Positions 1 to 5,293 of a DNA stretch of 5,293 nucleotides are shown in pieces. The stretch is taken from the NCBI GenBank assembly GCA_011524425.1, contig WTKI01000193.1, positions 1-5,293 of the forward strand. Reading direction: 5' to 3'. The stretch comes from Altererythrobacter sp. (GTDB lineage Bacteria > Pseudomonadota > Alphaproteobacteria > Sphingomonadales > Sphingomonadaceae). Position numbers and translations under genes: made by a program. The first letter of the stretch is position 1, and each line of letters opens with the position of its first letter. The notes under the pieces were generated by a model that did not search any database, was not told the DNA's origin, and saw nothing but the letters and a program-made list of their open reading frames with translations.

Positions 1-1
1 G

Positions 2-1534
2 TCTGTTATTGGCCAAGGTTCAAGCCCGGACCATTTGCTGGTTACGGCATTGCTGCTAAACATAGCGCTGATCATATTCGGATGGCGCCGTTACCGCGAG
101 CTGGTGGACGAAGTATCAGAACGGCGAAAGGCGGAAGAAACCGCTCGCCGTCTGGCTGAAACCGATCCCTTGACAGGTTGCTTGAACCGGCGCGCTATGA
201 CGCAAGCAACAGAAGAACTCCGCGCGCAATGCAATGCTAAGGGCCAATCTATTGCTTTTGTGATGGTTGACCTCGATAATTTCAAACAAATCAATGATAT
301 GAATGGCCATACAGCGGGCGATGTTGTCCTGACGACGCTAGCTGATCGCTTGCGCGAGAAACTGCCACAAAATGCATTGATTGCGCGTCTGGGCGGTGAC
401 GAATTTGCTTTTGTCATGCCTTTTGAGGGGTTCAGCACATCGCGCGTTGACGAGTTGGTGGTTCGCCTGTTTGAAAGCCTGAGCAAAGGCATAAAGGTGG
501 ACAACATCAAAATCGAAACCACCATGTCGATCGGGATCGCCACCGACAAAGAAGCGCGCCTTTCGGATAATACTCAGCTTGATGCGGCCACGCTGATGCA
601 CAGAGCTGACATTGCCATGTACCACGCCAAGAAGAAGGGGAAGAACCGGTTTTACTGGTTTGAACCCAACATGGAAGATGAACTGCGCTTCCGCAATGAA
701 TTGGAAGTGGGGATCAAGCGCGGTGTATGCTCTGGCGAATTTGTTCCATACTATGAACAGCAGATCGACTTGCACACTGGCGAGCTGGTTGGCTTTGAAA
801 TGCTAGCGCGGTGGCATTCGCCAGAGCTTGGGCTGATCAGCCCTGAAGTGTTCATTCCGATCGCTGAAGAAATTGGCGTTATTGCAGAACTGTCCGAGCA
901 GCTCATCGAGCAAGCGCTGCAAGATTCAAAGGATTGGGATGATTCGCTGACACTCTCTGTCAACATCTCGCCGGTCCAGATGCGCGACCCCTGGTTCCCG
1001 CAGCGTCTCCTGAAGATGCTGGTTAAACACAATTTCCCCAACCATCGGCTGGAAATCGAAATCACGGAAAGCTGCTTGCACGACAATGTCGGCATGGTTC
1101 GCTCCATGCTATCAAGCCTGCGCAATCAAGGCGTCCGGGTGAGCCTCGATGACTTCGGAACAGGCTACTCCTCGCTCGAGCAGCTGCGCACTTTACCGTT
1201 TGATCGTCTGAAGATCGATCGGAGCTTTGTGACTGAGCTGCGCAAAGCCGATGCCAATTCCAAGATTGTCGATGCGATTGTTTCGCTGGGCAATGGCCTC
1301 GATATGCCTATCACTGCAGAGGGTATTGAGGACCAGCAGGTTCTCGATGCTCTCAAAGAAATGGGCAGCCTGAAGGGCCAAGGCTATCTCTATGGCAAGC
1401 CGGAAGACGCCGAAGCCGTACGCCAACGTTTGGAGAATATCGGCAAGCTGGTATCGCGCATACAGGAAAGTGTATCTGGCGAAGTTCCAGCCAAGCAATC
1501 TGAGACAACCCAAGCGCGCGCCGCAAAAGGTTAG
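2..1534 (+). CDS. Membrane-anchored GGDEF-EAL protein (c-di-GMP cyclase/phosphodiesterase), 5' partial
   Basis: Probable bifunctional cyclic-di-GMP enzyme: the GGDEF domain joins two GTP into c-di-GMP and the EAL domain hydrolyses it to pGpG. The frame is open to the window edge, so the true start is probably upstream; the TTG at 35 would begin inside the hydrophobic helix. Residues below are counted from that TTG. Residues 1-17 form one membrane helix, 18-42 a charged, probably coiled-coil linker. The GGDEF domain spans about 43-208: DPLTGCLNR at 44-52, metal ligand D79 in DLDNFK, intact GGDEF at 120-124. The usual RxxD inhibitory site is replaced (P111, A114). The EAL domain spans about 225-465. 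The signature reads EML (E255), and the other expected catalytic positions are present: N310, E342, D372-D373 in DDFGTG, K393, E429, Q449. Both activities therefore look possible. No sensor domain is visible in the window. The net direction of activity cannot be told from sequence. Confidence 0.93.
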   Translation, partial: SVIGQGSSPDHLLVTALLLNIALIIFGWRRYRELVDEVSERRKAEETARRLAETDPLTGCLNRRAMTQATEELRAQCNAKGQSIAFVMVDLDNFKQINDMNGHTAGDVVLTTLADRLREKLPQNALIARLGGDEFAFVMPFEGFSTSRVDELVVRLFESLSKGIKVDNIKIETTMSIGIATDKEARLSDNTQLDAATLMHRADIAMYHAKKKGKNRFYWFEPNMEDELRFRNELEVGIKRGVCSGEFVPYYEQQIDLHTGELVGFEMLARWHSPELGLISPEVFIPIAEEIGVIAELSEQLIEQALQDSKDWDDSLTLSVNISPVQMRDPWFPQRLLKMLVKHNFPNHRLEIEITESCLHDNVGMVRSMLSSLRNQGVRVSLDDFGTGYSSLEQLRTLPFDRLKIDRSFVTELRKADANSKIVDAIVSLGNGLDMPITAEGIEDQQVLDALKEMGSLKGQGYLYGKPEDAEAVRQRLENIGKLVSRIQESVSGEVPAKQSETTQARAAKG

Positions 1535-1592
1535 CTCGCTCAATCCTCAGAGCTTTACGTAACGCCCGCGCCCGAATAGAGCGCAACGCGTT
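1535..1592 (+). other. Short intergenic gap before dapF
   Basis: This 58-base gap separates the GGDEF-EAL gene from dapF. I see no convincing -35/-10 pair, and no stem followed by a T-run that would end transcription. Just before the dapF ATG lies the perfect 8-base palindrome AACGCGTT (1585-1592), flanked by GCGC on the left and ATGCGC on the right. The only ribosome-binding candidate is a weak AGAG (1578-1581). Read-through from the upstream gene into dapF is plausible but not shown. Confidence 0.5.
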
Positions 1593-2402
1593 ATGCGCGT
1601 CCCCTTCATCAAGATGCATGGATTAGGAAACGATTTTGTCGTGCTCGATGCGCGCGCTAAGGCGCTGCCGGACATTACGGAACCGTTTGCTGCTGCAATT
1701 GCTGATCGAAACACTGGGATTGGGTGCGATCAGCTCATCGTTTTAGAGCCAAGCGAAGCGGCTGATTTTCGTATGCGGATCTTCAACAGCGATGGCGGTG
1801 AAGTCGAGGCGTGTGGCAATGCCAGCCGTGCTGTTGCGGTGTTGCATGGCTCGCCTGCAAACGTCGAAACGGCTGGCGGTGTTATCGCGCTGGAGCCCAC
1901 ATTAAGCGGCGCGAGTGTCGACATGGGTGTTCCGCAATTCGACTGGGATGCGATCCCCCTCGCCTATGCGATGGATACAAGCGCATTGCCTGTTGGTTGG
2001 GGCCCCCTTGAGGGGCCAATTTGCGTCAATGTAGGCAATCCGCATGTGATCTTTTTCGTAGATGACCTGGACGCAATCGATCTCGCTTCGCTTGGACCTC
2101 AGATCGAGAATGATCCGCTCTTTCCGGAGCGCGTCAACGTCAACGTCGCTCAAATTATCGGAGCAAACCACATTCGACTGCGGGTGTGGGAGCGCGGTGC
2201 CGGGCTGACGCGCGCGTGCGGCACTGGGGCCTGTGCGACCGCTGTCAGTGCAGCAAAACGCGGACTGACAGACCGCAAATCACGCGTTGCTCTGCCTGGA
2301 GGGGAACTTACCATTGAATGGCGCGATGATGATCGCATCATCATGACCGGACCTGCAACGGAGAGCTTTCGCGGCGAGTTTGAATGGGATGACTTCGCAT
2401 GA
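1593..2402 (+). CDS. dapF: Diaminopimelate epimerase DapF
   Basis: A cytoplasmic, cofactor-independent racemase that converts LL-diaminopimelate to meso-diaminopimelate, the direct precursor of lysine and a cross-linking residue of Gram-negative peptidoglycan. The 269 residues match the usual family length (about 270-280). The N-terminus has the typical KMHGLGNDF block (7-15). The two catalytic cysteines of the thiol pair are present: C74 in EACGNASR and C209 in RACGTGAC. Other substrate-site positions are also seen: N65 in FNSDG, N149 in VGNPH, and E200-R201 in WERGAG. The first cysteine motif reads CGNAS rather than the common CGNGA, a mild variation that keeps the G-N pair. The ATG at 1593 is preferred because it leaves the whole conserved N-terminal strand; its ribosome-binding site is weak. 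The stop overlaps the mtaB start by 4 bases (ATGA), so translation of the two is probably coupled. Confidence 0.97.
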   Translation: MRVPFIKMHGLGNDFVVLDARAKALPDITEPFAAAIADRNTGIGCDQLIVLEPSEAADFRMRIFNSDGGEVEACGNASRAVAVLHGSPANVETAGGVIALEPTLSGASVDMGVPQFDWDAIPLAYAMDTSALPVGWGPLEGPICVNVGNPHVIFFVDDLDAIDLASLGPQIENDPLFPERVNVNVAQIIGANHIRLRVWERGAGLTRACGTGACATAVSAAKRGLTDRKSRVALPGGELTIEWRDDDRIIMTGPATESFRGEFEWDDFA

Positions 2403-3577
2403 CTCATGCGCCTGAAGTCATTTCACTTGGGTGTCGCTTGAACATATCCGAAAGCGAGCGCATTGGCGCAATGCTGGAGGGTGAAGGCGATGTGGTTGTC
2501 GTCAACAGCTGCGCGGTGACGAATGAAGCTGTGCGCCAAACCCGGCAAGCGATCCGCAAAGCCCGCCGAGCACGGCCCGATGCTCGCTTGCTCGTGACGG
2601 GGTGTGCAGCTGATATTGAGCGCGAGCAGATTGCAGCGATGCCTGAAGTTGACGGGTTGATAGCAAACGCTGCAAAGCTTGATCCGCGCGCTTGGAATCT
2701 TCCGGCTCAACCCGATGTTCGCGTCCCAACACGCACCCGAGCCTTTATTGGCATTCAAAACGGCTGCGATCATGCCTGCACGTTCTGCATTATCCCACAA
2801 GGACGCGGGAAAAGCCGATCGCTGAAAATTTCAGAGGTTCTCAAGGAAGTTGAGACGCACCTCAAACTGGGTGCGAAAGAAGTGGTCCTTACAGGCGTAG
2901 ATGTGACCTCTTGGGGGCACGATTTGCCCTCTAGGCCCCTTTTAGGTTCCCTTGTGTCACGCTTGCTCGAAGCCTTTCCAGAGCTACAAAGACTGCGCAT
3001 GTCTTCGCTCGATGGCATTGAAATTGATGAAGAATTGTTCGATTTGTTCGCCTCAGAGCAGCGTTTGATGCCGCATTTGCACTTATCCCTCCAACACGGC
3101 GCGGATCTGATCCTGAAACGGATGAAGCGCCGCCATTTGCGCGATGATGCTGTGAGCCTTGTGAACCGCTTGAAACAAGCTCGGCCTGAGCTTGCCATTG
3201 GTGCGGATCTGATTGCGGGCTTTCCAACCGAGAGCGCTTCGCATCATGCTGAGAATCTTTCCATCATTCGCGAACTCGACATTGTTCACGGTCACATTTT
3301 TCCGTTTTCTCCGCGCGAGGGAACGCCCGCTGCGCGCATGCCTCAGCATAACAAAGCGCTTATAAAACAACGTGCTGCTGAATTGCGTGAAGCGGTGAAC
3401 GGTACGCGTCAGGCGTGGCTTAATTCTCTCCTTGGAAAACCGCTGGAAGTGCTCGCAGAGAAAGATGGAACCGGCTATGCGCCGCAATTCGCACGTGTGG
3501 CTTTGCCGTCGGGAACGAAGCCGGGATCACTTGTGCAGGTAACGCCGACACAGTTGCATGAAGGATTGCTTCAATGA
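2399..3577 (+). CDS. mtaB: tRNA t6A37 methylthiotransferase MtaB (radical SAM)
   Basis: A MiaB-family enzyme that adds a methylthio group to t6A at position 37 of tRNAs reading ANN codons, giving ms2t6A, which stabilises codon pairing. The 392 residues show the family's three parts. The N-terminal domain (about 5-95) carries the first [4Fe-4S] ligands C12 (LGCRLN), C38 (NSCAVTNEA) and C69 (TGCA). The radical-SAM core (about 113-335) has CxxxCxxC at C123, C127 and C130, plus GADLIAGFPTE (268-278) and FPFSPREGTPAA (301-312). A short TRAM-like RNA-binding segment ends the protein (about 345-392). The LGCRLN motif and KRMKRRH block favour MtaB over MiaB (i6A) or RimO (ribosomal S12), but paralogue assignment from motifs alone is not absolute. 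The protein is slightly shorter than many relatives (about 410-450). The start overlaps the dapF stop; a weak GGGA (2386-2389) lies 9 bases upstream. The stop overlaps the ftsY start. Confidence 0.93.
   Translation: MTHAPEVISLGCRLNISESERIGAMLEGEGDVVVVNSCAVTNEAVRQTRQAIRKARRARPDARLLVTGCAADIEREQIAAMPEVDGLIANAAKLDPRAWNLPAQPDVRVPTRTRAFIGIQNGCDHACTFCIIPQGRGKSRSLKISEVLKEVETHLKLGAKEVVLTGVDVTSWGHDLPSRPLLGSLVSRLLEAFPELQRLRMSSLDGIEIDEELFDLFASEQRLMPHLHLSLQHGADLILKRMKRRHLRDDAVSLVNRLKQARPELAIGADLIAGFPTESASHHAENLSIIRELDIVHGHIFPFSPREGTPAARMPQHNKALIKQRAAELREAVNGTRQAWLNSLLGKPLEVLAEKDGTGYAPQFARVALPSGTKPGSLVQVTPTQLHEGLLQ
3561..3565 (+). promoter_or_regulatory. Shine-Dalgarno site of ftsY
   Basis: AAGGA ends 8 bases before the ATG at 3574 and lies inside the last codons of mtaB. 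It supports the ATG that overlaps the mtaB stop as the real ftsY start. Confidence 0.7.
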
Positions 3578-4497
3578 GCGGAAAGAGCTGGAAAGACCGG
3601 CTATTTGGCGGATTTCGCAAGACATCTGAAAGGCTTAGCGAAAACCTGACCAGTGTGGTCAGCACCGCTAAGCTGGGTGATGCGACCCTGGACGATGTCG
3701 AGGACGCGCTTATCGTCTCCGACTTGGGTCCAGCGGCCGCAGCGCGCATTCGCCAGCGCCTGTCCGACAAGCGTTTCGGTCTTGAAATGACAGAGCAGGA
3801 ACTGAAGGAAGCGGTGGCAGAAGAGATCGCGGAGATCCTTCGTCCGGTTGCAAAACCTCTTGAAATTACAGCCTTTCCGCGCCCTCAAGTGATCCTGGTG
3901 ATCGGCGTCAATGGGTCAGGCAAGACTACAACAATCGCCAAACTGGCACACCTCTTTCAGGAAGATGACTATGGGGTGATGCTGGCAGCAGGCGACACGT
4001 TCCGCGCAGCCGCGATCGGCCAGCTTCAGACCTGGGCGGACCGGATCAACGCTCCACTCATCCGCGGACCTGAAGGCGGAGATCCGGCCAGCATTGTATT
4101 TGACGCGGTCAAAGCAGCGACCGATCAAGGCATTGACGCGCTGGTGGTCGACACCGCCGGGCGTTTGCAAAACAAGCGCGAACTGATGGACGAGCTTGCC
4201 AAAATTCGCCGTGTTCTCGGGCGCTTAAACGAAGAGGCGCCGCATGATGTCGTTCTCGTCCTCGATGCCACAAACGGTCAGAACGCGCTTTCGCAGATCG
4301 ATGTTTTCAAGGAAGTCGCAGGCGTCACCGGGCTGATCATGACTAAGCTCGATGGCACAGCGCGCGGCGGTGTGCTGGTCGCAGCAGCTGAACAATATGG
4401 TCTGCCAATCCACGCGATTGGTGTGGGCGAGAAGATCGACGATCTGCGACCGTTCGATCCTGATCTGGTCGCTAAAGTCATTGCAGGGGTTGCATAG
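3574..4497 (+). CDS. ftsY: Signal recognition particle receptor FtsY
   Basis: The SRP-type GTPase that docks SRP-ribosome-nascent chain complexes at the inner membrane and hands them to the Sec translocon or YidC. The 307 residues comprise an N-terminal basic/amphipathic stretch (about 5-25, WKDRLFGGFRKTSERL) likely to touch lipid, the helical N domain (about 20-95), and the GTPase G domain (about 104-307). All G motifs are visible: P-loop GVNGSGKTTT (111-120), DTFRAAA (141-147) of the SRP-family insertion region, DTAGR (193-197), TKLDGTARGG (257-266) and GVGEKIDDLRPFD (283-295). The last of these, together with the short acidic-free N-terminus, distinguishes it from Ffh, which would carry a C-terminal methionine-rich M domain. 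The long acidic A domain of E. coli FtsY is absent, as in many shorter FtsY proteins. It overlaps mtaB by ATGA and its TAG stop directly abuts the next ATG, so expression is probably coupled in both directions. Confidence 0.97.
   Translation: MSGKSWKDRLFGGFRKTSERLSENLTSVVSTAKLGDATLDDVEDALIVSDLGPAAAARIRQRLSDKRFGLEMTEQELKEAVAEEIAEILRPVAKPLEITAFPRPQVILVIGVNGSGKTTTIAKLAHLFQEDDYGVMLAAGDTFRAAAIGQLQTWADRINAPLIRGPEGGDPASIVFDAVKAATDQGIDALVVDTAGRLQNKRELMDELAKIRRVLGRLNEEAPHDVVLVLDATNGQNALSQIDVFKEVAGVTGLIMTKLDGTARGGVLVAAAEQYGLPIHAIGVGEKIDDLRPFDPDLVAKVIAGVA
4485..4489 (+). promoter_or_regulatory. Shine-Dalgarno site of yciB
   Basis: AGGGG ends 8 bases before the ATG at 4498 and lies inside the end of ftsY. 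It supports a start directly after the ftsY TAG stop. Confidence 0.65.
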
Positions 4498-5184
4498 ATG
4501 AACGAAGCACAAGCCACCGCTGCAAAGCCAAAGCCCGGCTGGCAAAACATGCTGGTCGATTACGGCCCGCTGGTGATCTTCATCGCTGTCTACAAGCTCA
4601 CTTCGCCTGCCGAGACCGATGTCGATGCAGAGATCGCAGCAGTCATCAAAGGCACAGGCGCTTTCATGATCGCTGCTGTGATCGCGCTGATCATCAGCAA
4701 ATGGAAATTCGGGTCCGTCTCGCCCATGCTGATCTTCTCGACCGTGCTGATTGTCGGTTTTGGCGGTTTGACGATCTTCTTCGCGGACCCGTTTTTCATC
4801 CAGATCAAACCCACGATTATTTACTGCGTGTTGGGGGCTGCACTGCTGGTGGGGGTCTGGATGGGCAAATCCTTCCTGCAGATGTTGCTGCAACAGGCCT
4901 TTGAAGGTGTGGATGACGAAGGCTGGCTCAAATTATCGCGCAATTGGGGCTTGTTTTTCTTCGTCCTTGCAGGCGTCAATGAAGTGCTGCGCTATCTCTA
5001 CAATTTTGAGAACGGCAAGTTCGAAACCTATTTATGGGCCGATTTCTGGGTCATACTGCCACTGACTTTCCTCTTCACTTTCAGCCAGATACCCATGCTA
5101 ATGAAGCATGGCTTTTCAATCGACGGCGACGCCGATGAGGAAGGTGAACATGATACGGATGAGGAACCTCGCCCCCGCCCCTAG
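4498..5184 (+). CDS. yciB: Inner membrane septation protein YciB/IspZ (septation protein A)
   Basis: An integral inner-membrane protein of the YciB/IspZ family. In enterobacteria, relatives are linked to normal septation, cell elongation and envelope integrity; the biochemical activity is not established. The 228 residues contain about five or six hydrophobic segments, roughly at 20-36, 53-69, 76-97, 104-122, 149-165 and 182-201. Family landmarks are DYGPLVIFIAVYKL (21-34), SKWKFG (67-72), GGLTIFF (89-95), KPTIIYCVLGA (104-114), DEEGW-like DDEGWLKLSRNW (139-150) and LPLTFLFTFSQIPMLMKH (187-204). Compared with the compact E. coli protein, the loop between the first two segments is longer and acidic (about 36-50). 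A very acidic tail follows the last segment (DGDADEEGEHDTDEE, 209-223) and ends PRPRP. Function of the tail is unknown. It follows ftsY with no gap and appears to be the last gene of the packed unit. Confidence 0.93.
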   Translation: MNEAQATAAKPKPGWQNMLVDYGPLVIFIAVYKLTSPAETDVDAEIAAVIKGTGAFMIAAVIALIISKWKFGSVSPMLIFSTVLIVGFGGLTIFFADPFFIQIKPTIIYCVLGAALLVGVWMGKSFLQMLLQQAFEGVDDEGWLKLSRNWGLFFFVLAGVNEVLRYLYNFENGKFETYLWADFWVILPLTFLFTFSQIPMLMKHGFSIDGDADEEGEHDTDEEPRPRP

Positions 5185-5191
5185 CGCTATC

Positions 5192-5206
5192 GCGCTTGCC
5201 AAGCGC
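5192..5206 (+). other. Small perfect inverted repeat after yciB
   Basis: GCGCTT (5192-5197) and AAGCGC (5201-5206) can pair as a 6-bp stem with a 3-base loop, 7 bases after the yciB stop. It is followed by six A residues on the + strand instead of a T-run. It is therefore not a standard intrinsic terminator for yciB, though it might slow polymerase or protect an mRNA 3' end. Confidence 0.4.
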
Positions 5207-5212
5207 AAAAAA

Positions 5213-5280
5213 CCCCGCTTAGGGTCCTGACGGTTCCAGCCCGGGAGCGGCTGGAGGTAACTGTAAGGTCATAAACGGGG
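5213..5280 (+). ncRNA. Candidate structured RNA leader (unassigned) upstream of the next gene
   Basis: The segment folds into one long irregular hairpin by eye. Stems from outside in are: CCCCG (5213-5217) with CGGGG (5276-5280); CCT (5226-5228) with AGG (5266-5268); a G-A mismatch; ACGGTT (5230-5235) with AACTGT (5259-5264, one G-U pair); a 4-base bulge AGGT (5255-5258); CCAGCC (5236-5241) with GGCTGG (5249-5254); and the loop CGGGAGC (5242-5248). The closing stem takes up most of the G-run that serves as the Shine-Dalgarno sequence for the ATG at 5291. The G-U pair would be an A-C mismatch on the opposite strand, which favours the + strand as the RNA. I do not recognise it as a known riboswitch class. 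It could equally be a long transcription terminator or a chance fold in GC-rich DNA. Confidence 0.45.
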
Positions 5281-5283
5281 GAG
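5277..5283 (+). promoter_or_regulatory. Strong Shine-Dalgarno sequence for the ATG at 5291
   Basis: GGGGGAG lies 7 bases before the final ATG, a good match to the anti-Shine-Dalgarno sequence at normal spacing. Positions 5277-5280 can also pair with CCCC at 5213-5216, so its accessibility may depend on RNA folding. Confidence 0.6.
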
Positions 5284-5290
5284 CACTTCA

Positions 5291-5293
5291 ATG
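5291..5293 (+). CDS. Probable start codon of a downstream gene, product unknown
   Basis: Only the ATG is inside the window. It is called because a strong ribosome-binding sequence precedes it at the expected spacing and a 106-base non-coding gap separates it from yciB. Nothing can be said about the product. Confidence 0.5.

Noticed and set aside
91..549. A 152-codon - strand open frame opposite the GGDEF domain
   Set aside because: The + strand codes for intact GGDEF motifs here. The - strand translation is a low-complexity R/S-rich product without family features.
2399..3577. RimO or MiaB instead of MtaB
   Set aside because: The LGCRLN N-terminal motif, the KRMKRRH block and the short degenerate TRAM region fit the MtaB branch better.
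3574..4497. Ffh (SRP54) instead of FtsY
   Set aside because: There is no C-terminal methionine-rich M domain, and the C-terminal GVGEKIDDLRPFD block is typical of FtsY.
4225..4893. A 222-codon open frame on the - strand across the ftsY/yciB junction
   Set aside because: It lies wholly opposite two clearly real genes. Its translation is full of H, Q, C and D with no recognisable domain, as expected for an antisense shadow in GC-rich DNA.
5192..5212. Intrinsic terminator for yciB
   Set aside because: The stem GCGCTT/AAGCGC is followed by A residues on the + strand, and on the - strand the T-run precedes the stem, so neither orientation gives stem then T-run.
5196..5224. Promoter with TTGCCA (5196-5201) and TTAGGG (5219-5224) at 17-base spacing for the downstream gene
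   Set aside because: The -35 resembles the consensus, but the -10 shares only two positions with TATAAT. Too weak to call.
5213..5280. 4.5S (SRP) RNA, SAH, SAM-II, TPP, glycine or c-di-GMP-I riboswitch
   Set aside because: SRP RNA was attractive because of nearby ftsY, but the conserved GGAAGGAAGCAGCC-type core is absent on both strands. The remembered conserved cores of the other classes are not seen either.

Overview
The window is a compact, almost fully coding stretch of a bacterial chromosome with every recognised gene on the + strand. Protein families, moderate-to-high GC and gene order (dapF, a MiaB-like methylthiotransferase, ftsY, yciB) point to an alphaproteobacterium. Sphingomonadales, perhaps Erythrobacteraceae, is my best guess. 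That placement is inference from remembered protein style, not a database comparison.

Layout: (1) Positions 2-1534 hold a cyclic-di-GMP enzyme with a membrane anchor followed by GGDEF and EAL domains; its 5' end lies outside the window. (2) A 58-base gap follows with no clear promoter or terminator. (3) Positions 1593-5184 hold four genes packed head to tail: dapF, mtaB, ftsY and yciB. The first two junctions are 4-base ATGA overlaps and the third is a stop codon directly abutting the next ATG (TAGATG). They are almost certainly one translationally coupled transcription unit. (4) Positions 5185-5290 are non-coding and strongly self-complementary, ending in a strong Shine-Dalgarno sequence and an ATG at the last three bases, the probable start of another + strand gene.

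The four-gene unit combines housekeeping tasks without a shared pathway. DapF makes meso-diaminopimelate for lysine and peptidoglycan. MtaB makes the ms2t6A37 tRNA modification. FtsY is the SRP receptor that delivers ribosomes to the inner membrane. YciB is an inner-membrane protein linked to cell elongation and septation. A loose theme is envelope growth and translation. The c-di-GMP enzyme upstream may be cotranscribed, but the sequence does not settle this.

I saw no tRNA, rRNA, insertion sequence, CRISPR array or phage gene. I found no convincing new multi-gene system. The part most worth a second look is the folded segment at about 5213-5280, whose closing stem takes up part of the Shine-Dalgarno sequence of the next gene and so looks like a cis-regulatory RNA leader.
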